Source: Isoetes taiwanensis (Eukaryota; Streptophyta; Lycopodiopsida; Isoetales; Isoetaceae). From it: a stretch of 64,000 nt of DNA. Below, in pieces: positions 12,653 to 22,625 of the stretch. Made by a program: the position numbers and the translations under genes. The stretch's first letter is position 1; each line of letters begins with the position of its first letter. The DNA lies in NCBI GenBank assembly GCA_021234155.1, contig JAJEKV010000001.1, forward strand, positions 28,535,768-28,599,767. The letters are read 5' to 3'. The notes beneath the pieces were generated by a model. The model was not told the origin of the DNA. It ran no database searches and saw only the letters and a list, made by a program, of their open reading frames with translations.

Positions 12653-15103
12653 TAGCATAATAACAGGGGGTTTTTTTTGTGTTTTTGTACGCTTTTCACA
12701 AAGGTTTTCCTAAGATTTCATGGCGTATTGGAATGGATGTACTAATGCGTACATCTAGAGTGCACCATTTCTTAGTGGTTGATTTAGCTTTTTTTTTTCA
12801 ATGGTCCAACATTCAAGGGCTCACAACAAAAGCCCTCTTTTTATTTTAGGGGCTGAACATGCAAGCCTCGTGGATAGCATGGCATTCTTGCAAAAAATTA
12901 ATGTTCTTCTGAACAAGCATTTCATTTGGTTTGCATGTGCAGAAGAGCAGAAAGCTTTAGTGCAGAGGATGATGCGGCCGGATGCTTGCTTCAGCAGTTT
13001 GTGCTACATATTCAAAGTTTCCAAGGCATGGTCTGGTGGGTTTCAAGGCAACAGTGTGTTGATATTCTTATTGTCATGTGAGCAAATTTTAAGTGGTGAA
13101 ATTGGCCTGGAGCTTGGCAACGAGGTCAGCAGGAATATTGAATATGAAAACATGCGGAGGGTTTATACGAGCCAACGAGATCCCTAACTTGTTCAGCCCT
13201 ACAAAAGTCTGTACATTTAATCCGTTCACCGCACAGACCCGAGCCCACGTTGAATGTCACTGGGTTTCTTAGCCCGGTGGACAAGAAATCTATGGACACT
13301 ACTTCCCCAAATTGGCTTGCACGCCAAACCATTCATAGAGGTTCCCTGTAAGTATATGTGTAAACATTCATTCATAGACAATTACATGGAACCCGTGTCC
13401 CGAAGTTAGATTCGCCCAATCCAATCGGGTTTTGCATCTGTTTTTGTAAGTCGCCATGTTCAATCTTTGAAACCCTAAAGTTGTGTTGCCATAGCCGGAT
13501 CTCCTCGGCTTTTTCCCCGCAAAACCCTCCGAGATTTACGGCGCTTAGCTATATCTTTGGGACCATATAGTAATGAAATAGGGTTTTCTCGATTTTAGAA
13601 TTGGAATTCGCTTAATGCTTTGGAGGTTGGAAATCCAAGTTGTGCAGATTTGACATCTTCAAAAATAGTATCGAGCTTGTGCCAAATTGCCAAGAGATTC
13701 CTCGAAAATAATCTTGCCGGCAAATGACGAAAGCTATTGTTTTGTACAAGCCTCGTTAATCCAGCCCTTGTTTCCTGGTGGTCCGACAATGGGATCTTTG
13801 GAGCTACCTATATGGATTAATTCCAATATTTTTCCCAAAGGTGAGTGCCTTTTTATTTGCTTAACATGCTCCGAAGTTTTGAAGAATAGATCCTATGGTT
13901 ATGCATTATTCACAGTCCCAAGCTTCGGGAGCTTCAAAAAGCTTCCCAATCATATCGGTGCAGTGGTTATTTTGAAAAACAGTACTTGTCAACGGACACG
14001 ATTTCGGACATTGATTTTGAGGTAAAAAAAAGAGGATAAAGATCTTGCTGTAGTAGCATGGCAACCAATGAATTCAAGTGCAAATTGTTAGGCTTAATAC
14101 GGTTGCAGGGAATCCTACAGATCAGTTCATGGAAGAAGATGACAATATGCTGATGGAAGAGGAGGATGAAATGGATGTGGTTGATGAGAATGTACACCTC
14201 GGATGTGCCAAACGTGACGCGTGGATGCTCATAACCCCGACACAACCTCTGGTTTTTGCTCAAGCACATGGTTGGCATGGTGGGATTTCAACATAATTTG
14301 CACAGAACTTCAGTTGCTTTGTGGATGTGGTTGGAAAATGTACAGATCCTTTCATTGTGTCCGAAGTGGTCTCAATGTGAAATGTATTGTTGTTGGTGGT
14401 GTAACATAATTGTTTTAGAAGTACTTGTTGTTGCGGCGACATGCTCAAGCTCGCATGGCATTCTGCTTAGGTCTCCAAACCACTTTCATCAACGAAACTC
14501 CGTATATGTCATTTAGAATGTGGTTTAATTCACAAATTCACAATGGTTAATTTGGACATCTGGAATCAGCCTGTGTCTTCTCAACATCTAGGAACAACAC
14601 AGTTAGATTCGGCCAAATCCGATTGGTTTTACATCTGTTTTGGTAAGTTCCCATGATCGAATGGCAAAACCCTAAAGTGAACCTAATATCCGGCTCCGTT
14701 GAAAATCCCATGGTTATTCAGGTTTGTTTCCTTGAACTATTTCCATTTAAAATTCAATATCTACCATTATTATAGCCCTTCCTTTCAATGTCTACCAATA
14801 TCTAGCAATGCCCATTCTTAAAAAACTCGCCCTCTCGTTATATCTACTGCCTAAGGTTGAAACTTTAAAATCTCACCCTTTGAATGTCTACAATCCTTTA
14901 AACTTCAAAATTTAATAACCCTTCCTTTCAATATCTATCTACCATTATGCTAATGCTAGATATTAGTATTAGAAGCTTGTGTTACTCATATTATTTTTAC
15001 CATTACGTATTACATATTATGTATTACATATTGCTACATGTTTTGCATGTTTTTACGTATGTTTGCTTTTTTTAGGGCCCGAAGGGCCCAAAATTTTTTT
15101 TAG
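12653..15103 (+). mobile_element. Composite element copy A (shared head and hairpin tail, own cargo)
   Basis: The head begins TAGCATAATAACAGGGGGTT and for about 150 bp resembles the head of copy B at 38387. The tail is the palindrome GGGCCC-GAA-GGGCCC followed by an A/T-run ending TTTTAG, as in copy B. The cargo between them differs entirely. A hairpin shortly before the 3' end plus variable cargo recalls Helitrons, but the terminal CTRR and 5' TC rules are not met. Classification is therefore open. The cargo (12.8-14.7 kb) holds exon-like fragments that I do not recognise, some followed by GTAAGT-type donor sequences. Confidence 0.5.
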
Positions 15104-15562
15104 TACAACAACCAACATATAAGTACCATTAACATTAATTAACACAACCATTGGGTCCAACACATTTAAATTAAAATCCCCCTTAAACCCCCTTTGGTTT
15201 GGGGGCATATTCACACGGGGGGTGACGTAGGGCAGCGAGAGCCCTTATAATTATGTTTTGCACGTACAAAATCAACACCATATAGTATTTTGCTTGAAAT
15301 CTTATAGTATTTTGCAAATCTTGTTATACAGTATAGCAAATTTTGTACTTGCATACCCCACAAACGAGGAACTTTACGTATGGTGTAGATTAAGGAATAA
15401 GGGGTGAATATGCCTATCCAACAGCTCTCGTTGCCCGGAGTCACCCCCTGTGTGAATATGCACCCAAACCAAAGGGGGTTTAAGGGGGATTTTAATTTAA
15501 ATGTGTTGGACCCAATGGTTGTGTTAATTAATGTTAATGGTACTTATATGTTGGTTGTTGTA
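15104..15562. mobile_element. Foldback (MITE-like) element copy 1
   Basis: The two ends are inverted copies of each other over about 123 bp, and imperfectly to about 145 bp: TACAACAACCAAC at the left, GTTGGTTGTTGTA at the right. They enclose about 170-210 bp. A second element with the same arms lies at 39761-40210. It has no coding capacity, so it would be a non-autonomous DNA element moved by an unknown transposase. It sits directly after the tail of composite copy A. Confidence 0.85.
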
Positions 15563-15829
15563 CCGAAGTTTTGATAGAATGATGATAATAAGGTGAGTGC
15601 CATGATAATAGAAATTCAATGGTAATTTCGGGCTTTGGGGAAAGACACATATAATGCTTAGGGCAAGATGGCTATATTTTTTGGCGAAAATGATATAAGG
15701 AAAAAGGGGCGGCGCCCAAACAAAAATTGTGGCAATGGTGTAGCAATAGGGCAAAAATGATGTTTTGAGGCAACAAGGATGGACCATAATTTTTAGACAA
15801 GGAAAAAATGGTAAGGAAACATTGTTGTA

Positions 15830-16090
15830 AGGGTGAGAAAATATTAGCAAAAAATGAAAGCAATGATGAGGAAATGGAATGAAAGGGTGAGAAAATATAA
15901 AAACTTGGAAGCAAATGTTAGAAAATAAATGAAAGGGTGAAAGAACATGAAAAGCAAAGGTTAGAAAATGAAAGGAAAAATAAAAAACATGAAAAGCAAA
16001 GGTTAAAAGAAAGCAAGGGTTAGAAAAAGAAATGAAAGGAGAAAATAAAAAAACAAAGGGTTAAAAAAGCGTAAAAAAAAGGTAAAAGCT
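15830..16090 (+). repeat. Purine-rich low-complexity tract
   Basis: Nearly uninterrupted A/G with recurrent GAAAGGGTGAGAAAA and AAAAGCAAAGGTTA words lies inside the LARD-like element. No gene is seen in it. Confidence 0.7.
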
Positions 16091-17050
16091 ATGGCGGATG
16101 GAGCAGAGGTCGGCGGACAAAGGCGGCTGAGCTTCCTTCTGTTTCATTTCTTCCGAATGCTTCCTTTCTCATCTTCCTGTAGGTGGCGCTGGAGCACAAG
16201 CAAGGAGGCGGAATCTGGAGGCAACAATGGCAGCAATGGCAATGGCTATGGCCGATCTTTCTTCACTTGTTGTTCTCTTTTTTGCTCTTTCTACAGATTC
16301 GGCATAGCTATGGCAGGCGGAATGGCAGCGAGTATGGCGGCAGGGAGGCAGTTATGGTGGATTCTTGCTTCTCTTCTCCCTCCTTCCCACTTCTTCCCAT
16401 CTTTTTCTTCTGCAGGTCCGGCGGTTTAGAACAAAAAACAGAGGCTTCGCAGGGATCCGGCAGAAGAAAATGGCAAATCTTCATCTCTTTTTTCTGTTTG
16501 TTACAAGTTTAACAAGCAAGTACTTGTTACAAACGGCCAGCAGAGATGGAGTTTCAGATATGTAGGGTTTTGTGGTAAAGGCACGGATTGGAGAGCCCTG
16601 GAAAAAAACTATGAAGCAAGAGCAAGTTCTTCGGCTAGGAAGAGCAGAGCCAACAGTGCAGAGATCAGGGATAAAAATGGAGTAGAACAATTTTCTTCAG
16701 ATAAATCATGGAGAGCTGGCAATAGCGAACTCTCCTTAATATATTGAAGCAGAACCTTGCATTATCTCAGCAGAGAGAAAGAACAGGGAGAGCCTGCAAC
16801 AGTCTTCATCATTAACAGTCTTCCAAGTACATAATCTTCCAAGTACATAAGATTCACTGCCTCTCCTCTTAAAATAATAGAATGCCTCTCCTCTTAAAAA
16901 ATAATAGAATCCAAGGTAAGTCTGTAAGCAACCCGAAATGAACAAAGACTGCTCCAAATAAATCTGTAAACAATGACTGCTCCAAATAATATGTAAACAA
17001 TGACTGCTCCAAATAAATTTGCAACACCAAAATGATCTGGGGAAACATCA

Positions 17051-17069
17051 GATCTCGGTAGAACCTCCA
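17051..17069 (-). other. Primer-binding site of the LARD-like element
   Basis: Minus-strand TGGAGGTTCTACCGAGATC lies 3 nt inside the 5' LTR. It is identical over 19 nt to the site at 3475-3493 beside the gypsy gag, which suggests both elements use the same tRNA primer. Confidence 0.75.
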
Positions 17070-17072
17070 TTC

Positions 17073-17754
17073 TGTTGGCGGATTTTTCCCACAATCCCCA
17101 ACAAGTGGCCTCAAAGGCAAAAATCAGGATCACCTTGGATGCTGCAATATGAAATCAGAAGCTGCAATATGAAATCAGTGTGAAATAATAGATTTGAAGA
17201 GAAGAAGAATGACAAATGACTTTGGGCCCAAAGAAACTTCATATAAGCACAAACTTCAAATACAAGAGGGTCCCTCCATGTCTCTGAACCATGGAGGGGC
17301 CTTTGATCCAGTTCAAGGAGGAGCTGCCACCATCCCAAGAACTTGGAGCAAGGCAAGAGGAGGAGCTCGTGCTCCTCAAGAATCTTTTATAAACATTACT
17401 TTTCATCTTGACCTTTAATTTTTGCCTCTTAATCTCCACCTTTGATCTTGCCTCTTCATCTTAACCTTTAATTTCGACCCCTTCATCTCCACCCTTGATC
17501 TTGCCTCTTTATCTCAACCTTTACTTTTTTGCTTTTTTAATCTCCACCTTTGATCTTACCTCTTCATCTTAGCCTTTAATTTCAACCCCTTCATCTCCAC
17601 CCTTTGTTTTAACCATTGGAGATATTCTTAAAGGGCCTTTATATATTGAGCCCATTACATTAAAATTAATCTTCTTCACGCCTCCCCCCCTTCCAATGGT
17701 TCTCTTTCTTTTATCTTTTTTCATGTTGACCGGGTGCCAAAAACCCGGTCAACA
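17073..17754 (-). repeat. 5' LTR of the LARD-like element
   Basis: This is the partner of 11725-12407, with the same termini and internal pyrimidine-rich tandem units. Because the primer-binding site lies on its left side in minus-strand sense, this is the 5' LTR. Confidence 0.9.
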
Positions 17755-17759
17755 GCAGC

Positions 17760-18834
17760 TTTCAAAAGGGAAGGCGCTATGGCAGAAGGCTATGTTGCTG
17801 TATACTATGGCAGGATTGGGTGCAGCGAAATTCATTGGCACCATTGGTTGTTTTCTATTTTGCTTCTCTTTTATTTTTGCTTAAACCATGTGTTCGGTTT
17901 ACACCATTGACATTGGCATGCATTTTTTCTCTCAAAATTCTAAGGGCCATTGATCTGGCACAATACCGAGAATATCCGCCAGATCAATGGTTGGAAATAA
18001 AACTTGAACGTGACGCCATAAAGATAGGAAAAAACGATTATTAGATAACTCTAGAGATAGAGATAGAGATATTAGAGATAGAGATATTGAAAATGTCAAG
18101 TAAACATACGAAGCAAATGCATTAAAAATAACCCATACGCCGCCCCTAGGTGGTAACTGACCTTTGGAGCATTCTCAAGCCACCCGGTGGCACTCCCAAG
18201 GCTAACTCCCCATTCCAAGGTCTACACGCACGACTTGCCCTTGGACCGTAACAAACAGTATCTCGATACATGCTTCCTTGGTAAGTTTGGGATGCTAGTG
18301 CTTTGAAAATGGTCAAGATATCACAAAAGCAAGATTAATCCCACACTTACTCATGGTCTACAGAAATACATGTGTCACACTTGTCCATAAAAAAATGTAA
18401 AACTATTGCATCCATTTGCATTTGACGCACACTTTCATAATTGAAACAGGCAGATGGGCCCATGAGGAGTGTAAAAAGGGTATGTCAGTGTTGCTAAGTG
18501 AATGCCATTAAAGATGAATGACACATTTCGGATTTTACGTTGCATCTGTGGAATTTGATGCCCAATAAGATTCTGGGCAGTCTTGAACTCAAAAGCTATA
18601 GTTGCTAGAACTAGTGTGTCACCACTAAACCAAACACCCAAATCTTGGATATAGATTTGATTACACATAATTGGCTGCTACACATGCTCTGGCAGATGCC
18701 TGCAGTAATGGCACTATCATCTTATATCCAAGAGGTCCTCATAATGGCACCATCATCTTATATCTAGGAGGTCGTCGACGGGCGAGCTCAAATATGCCCT
18801 GTATGCATTGACAACTACAAATGTACAGATGTAC
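17760..18834. other. Gene-free stretch with an AGAGAT microsatellite
   Basis: No coding signal is seen. A short array of AGAGAT-like hexamers lies at about 18051-18088. Confidence 0.5.
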
Positions 18835-19005
18835 AATTTATCAGCAAGCTTATTAATGTTAAGGTTTTTCTCTCAAAAACCCTTCTGGCAGGGATCTTTT
18901 AATCCTATATATTAATACGTCCATTGTACTCTGTCTTGTATTTTAGATCCCATAAGGTTTCTCATCTTTGCAGACGAAAAAGTTGAATTGAATTCAACTC
19001 TAAAA
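18835..19005 (+). mobile_element. LINE 3' UTR fragment
   Basis: The sequence resembles the 3' untranslated end of the LINE at 20.1-22.1 kb. It shares TAAGGTTTTT, a small hairpin around AAACCCTTC, TTTTAATCCT, TAATACG and an ending like CCCATAAGG. Only the tail is present, so this is a severely 5'-truncated insertion or remnant of the same family. Confidence 0.6.
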
Positions 19006-20105
19006 TTATCATAATCTAACCATTAAGGGCCATTTGATTTAAAGGAGTTAAATATAAATGGAAGCTGGAAACATGGTACCACGTCAGTTCCATTACGTTA
19101 GCATGACCACTGCAACACAAGGGATGATTGGTCAATCGATTGAGCTCAATTACCTTCTCGTGCATGTCTTTCAGAAGATCGATCAATTTGGATATTTTGA
19201 GGATTGTCTTGCATAATCTGTCCTTGGAATGTCTACATACATATCTGGCCTATAAACATACATTAGGTTTCAGAAACCACGTTGCCAAGACAGAGTAAGC
19301 ACTGCATCCTAAACAACCAGCAGACTAATAGCATACAGATATCCATGCATCACTATTAACCTAGTGTTTGCATGACCTAGCTTCAGCACTAACCAATGCC
19401 ATGATTACACACCCAAGCAAAGGCATAAGAGTTTAAACACTTAGCTCACTAGCAAATGCCTAGGAACCAAGAGGCCCCACGTTTACTCCTACACACCATG
19501 GCAACCAAACTTTCCAGCAAACAAGATCCTTATCAACTACATGCACCCTCAAATTAAATCAGCGAGAACTACATCATATGTGCATTATTAAGGTAACATA
19601 AATGACAACTCATAAAATCAAACACTCCTCAATGCAATCTGGCCCGTGATTTCTTACTATATGGAGCATCACCTGCAACTTAATCTGCAGCAATACCTAC
19701 TCACTTTCTATCTTTTCCTTGAATCCTTCTTTTAGCCAGCTTTTTGCCCTTCCCTTTACGTATTGGCCAGGACACTCCTCCCATGAGATGCACTTGTTTT
19801 TTTGTTCTTTGCGCAACCTTCTTCCTAACTCTTTATAAAATAGTCTGCTTTGTAGGCTGGATATTTTTTCCTGCCTTGGAGGTGCCACTAACACGTGTTT
19901 TAGAGTTGGGGGGTGGCAAAGAGTTTTTGATCTGCTCAAATGTTTCCAGCTGCAAATGATATATGTTATCATCCTCTAAATCAACACAATTTCACCTTTG
20001 CACAAATGATGAGATGAGAATAGCAATTAACGTTTGGCATATGATTTAGAAGTTCATATTTATCTTCACCCAAGTATTTGTAGTACTTACCTGTTAGAAT
20101 AACCC
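19006..20105. other. Gene-free stretch
   Basis: No gene or recognisable element is seen. The open frames here (for example 19697-19972) show no family motif. Confidence 0.45.
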
Positions 20106-22080
20106 CCTGCCAGCTGAAGTTTAAGCCGCACTGGACTACCAGTAGAGCCCATATACAAAGCAGGGGACCCCCACAGCCCAGCCAACTATCGTACCATTAT
20201 GGTCAGTTCTGTCTTTGCCAAGTTGCTTGCCGGGATTCTTGAGCAAATGACCGACACTTTGGGCGAGGATGGAGAAGTCGCGGGCTCTCACGCCAGGCGA
20301 GCTTCCCGCCCGGCATTCTACTATTGACCATATCTTCACTCTGCGAACACTCATAGAGGATAGCCGGAATCAACGCCAGAGAATGCATCTTTGTTTTTGT
20401 GGATTTCGCAAAGGCTTTTGACCACGCTGCCTCGGGATAAGTTGTGGGACAGATTGAGACGACTAGGGACCCCCGTCCGATTTGCGTGCAATTCTATATA
20501 CGACTATCTGAGGCTTGCTCCCGTCGTCTCACACTTCTCGGGAGCCCGTTGTTAGTAGCATTGGGGTGCGCCAGGGCTGCCCTCTATCCCCCGGCGCTCT
20601 TCGGCTTACATTGACCAGCTAGAAGAATGGCTAGGCTGAGCACCTGGGAGGCGCCAGTTGATGCACCACATAATCCGGCAACTCATATATGCTGATGTTG
20701 TTGCCCCGCCGATATACCCCCCGAGACATGCAATGCCACCGGATGCTTTGGACACTTTCGCCAATTCACCGACATGAGAGTTAACTTGGCCAAGACAAGG
20801 GTGCCTTTGGTACCATCATCCGGCACCACGCCTTCCCTCATTCACTTACCGGCGGTGGTAGTGGAGGTGGCTCAGTCTTATAAGTATTTGGGCATTCAGT
20901 TTTCTACTACCACACACCGGGATGCATCCATCGTTACGGGACACCGCAGGCCGGAAAGCCCCAGATGCAATGCAAAACAACAAATACAAGGTAGAGTCAG
21001 TATGCATGGGGTCACCATGCACACTTGTTCGGGCCTTGGTTGAACCGGTCCTCCTCTATGGGGCGTAAATGTGGGGCCGGTGATATCCCTCACCACTTGG
21101 AATGATCTAGAGCAGGTACAGAAGGCCTTCTTGGCCCGGGCACTGGGAGTGAAGTCCACGGTCCCATATCAGATCTTGCTCCAGGAGACAGGCTTCCTTC
21201 CATTACAGAGGGCTGCGCTGGAACGTCACCTTATTTACTTCGGAAGGTGGTGGCTATGGATGAAGCCCGGCTGCCCAACCTTGCTTTGGCGGGGCGATGG
21301 GCCCGCAAATGACTCAAAGCCTCTTTGGAAAGACAAGCAAGCCCAGTGGTTCTCGCTATGGAATGTGCAGGCACACAGATGTGGACCAGTGCATACACCG
21401 AAGGAACGCGCTGCCTTGAAGCAGTACTTGGATGCTTGCTTCATGGCCAAGCTTTGGGATCTTGAGGCCCCATCACATGTCAAGGTGGCAAATTATCGAC
21501 AACGAGGTTAATCCCATGCTCACGAGGGGCCCACACCACTACCTGCGCACCCATCTACCCATGAAAAAGCGCTAGGGTGATTGCTTCCATTTGCACAGTG
21601 CACACCACCTCCGCATTGAGACAGGGGAGATGGATTCGAGTCACGTGAGGACAGAGTCCGCCGATCTTTGTCAACAGGGCGCCATTGAGGATGAAAGTCA
21701 CGCCCTCCAGGCCTGTCCGGCGTACCAGCATATCCGGGCTCGGTATGCTCGGTTAGTTGTGCCCCATCGGGCCTTGCATGAGCTACCGAGCACGGCCTCT
21801 GTGAGGGCTTGTTGGGATCGTACCTCAGGGAGGTAATGGATCACGCGGACTCGGTTATGCCCCCGTCCGACATTAACCTCACCATACTTGTGATTATGTA
21901 TATAATCGTGCGGTATGATGTCATCCTTATTGCTACTAAGGTTTTTCCCCCGAAAACCCTTCGGGGTGGGGTTTTTTTAATCCTGGTAGTAATACGCCTG
22001 CTGCTCTCTCTTTGTACTTGGGTCTCATAGGCCAGTTGGTCTCCGTGGACGATAAAATCATATTCTATTCTATTCTATTC
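20106..22080 (+). pseudogene. Decayed LINE reverse transcriptase, second family
   Basis: Plus-strand fragments in several frames spell out a non-LTR reverse transcriptase. In order they are GDP..PANY near 20160, SVFAKLLAGILEQ (20200-20245), DFRKAFD-like sequence near 20400, GVRQGC (20570), and a YAD motif near 20693. At the last the second catalytic Asp appears as Val or is shifted. KYLGIQFS follows near 20885. A C-terminal Cys/His region (21660-21740) contains C..G..EDESHALQACPAYQHIRARY. Frames change many times, so it is inactive. The 3' UTR has a CCCCCGAAAACCCTTCGGGG hairpin (about 21950) and ends in ATTCT repeats near 22060-22080, a tail style different from the poly-A LINE. Confidence 0.82.
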
Positions 22081-22625
22081 CTATTGATCTCTGAATGCAT
22101 TTTCTACCAGTGTTTGGGTTTAGTGCATTTCACAATCCAAAAGTCCACATTATCTTCATTGTTTGCTTGTGCATTGATCACAAAATTGTCACCTACATCG
22201 ACAAGTTCTGCTTTCCACAGTTGTCTTCCTCACATTGAACATGAGTGACAGATGTCTGCTCAAGCATAATTTCAGATTTTAAGGTTGAAAATGTGTAGCA
22301 TCCCAATCTTTTTATGTTCTTGCACTTATTCCATAGACCCCGAACAACTAGTACAAAATCAAGATAAAGTTTTGTGAGCAACCATAGTGGGGTCTTCTTA
22401 ACAAATTGGTCAAATAATGTGTATGTCGGTGTCCCCTTCAAAGTATCACAATCACAAGTTACTTACCTTCCTACAAACATCATCTATTTCTACATGCCAG
22501 AACACTTATGCACATAATGGACTACATTAGCATCTTCTCCCACATTAGTGCGCATTAAAAGATGACAAAGAAAACTTGAGTATGTGTACGTGGTGATCTT
22601 GCTATCCTTAATGCTTCCTTTTTTT

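Larger units (their letters stand above)
11720..17759 (-). mobile_element. Complete non-autonomous LTR retrotransposon (LARD-like)
   Basis: Two LTRs of about 682 bp (11725-12407 and 17073-17754), each starting TGTTGG and ending CAACA, are flanked by the same 5 bp GCAGC (11720-11724 and 17755-17759). This is a target-site duplication and marks a full insertion. A primer-binding site next to the right LTR, read on the minus strand, sets the orientation. The 4.7 kb interior has no gag or pol frame. It holds a composite element, a foldback element and a purine-rich tract, and is best described as a large retrotransposon derivative that depends on another element's proteins. Confidence 0.85.

Noticed and set aside
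12463-12699. Small minus-strand ORF near composite copy A
   Set aside because: AT-rich chance frame that crosses the head of the composite element.
16091-16565. Overlapping plus-strand frames of about 110 codons in the LARD-like element
   Set aside because: Low-complexity Ser/Phe/Gly-rich and antisense to the element. No motif.
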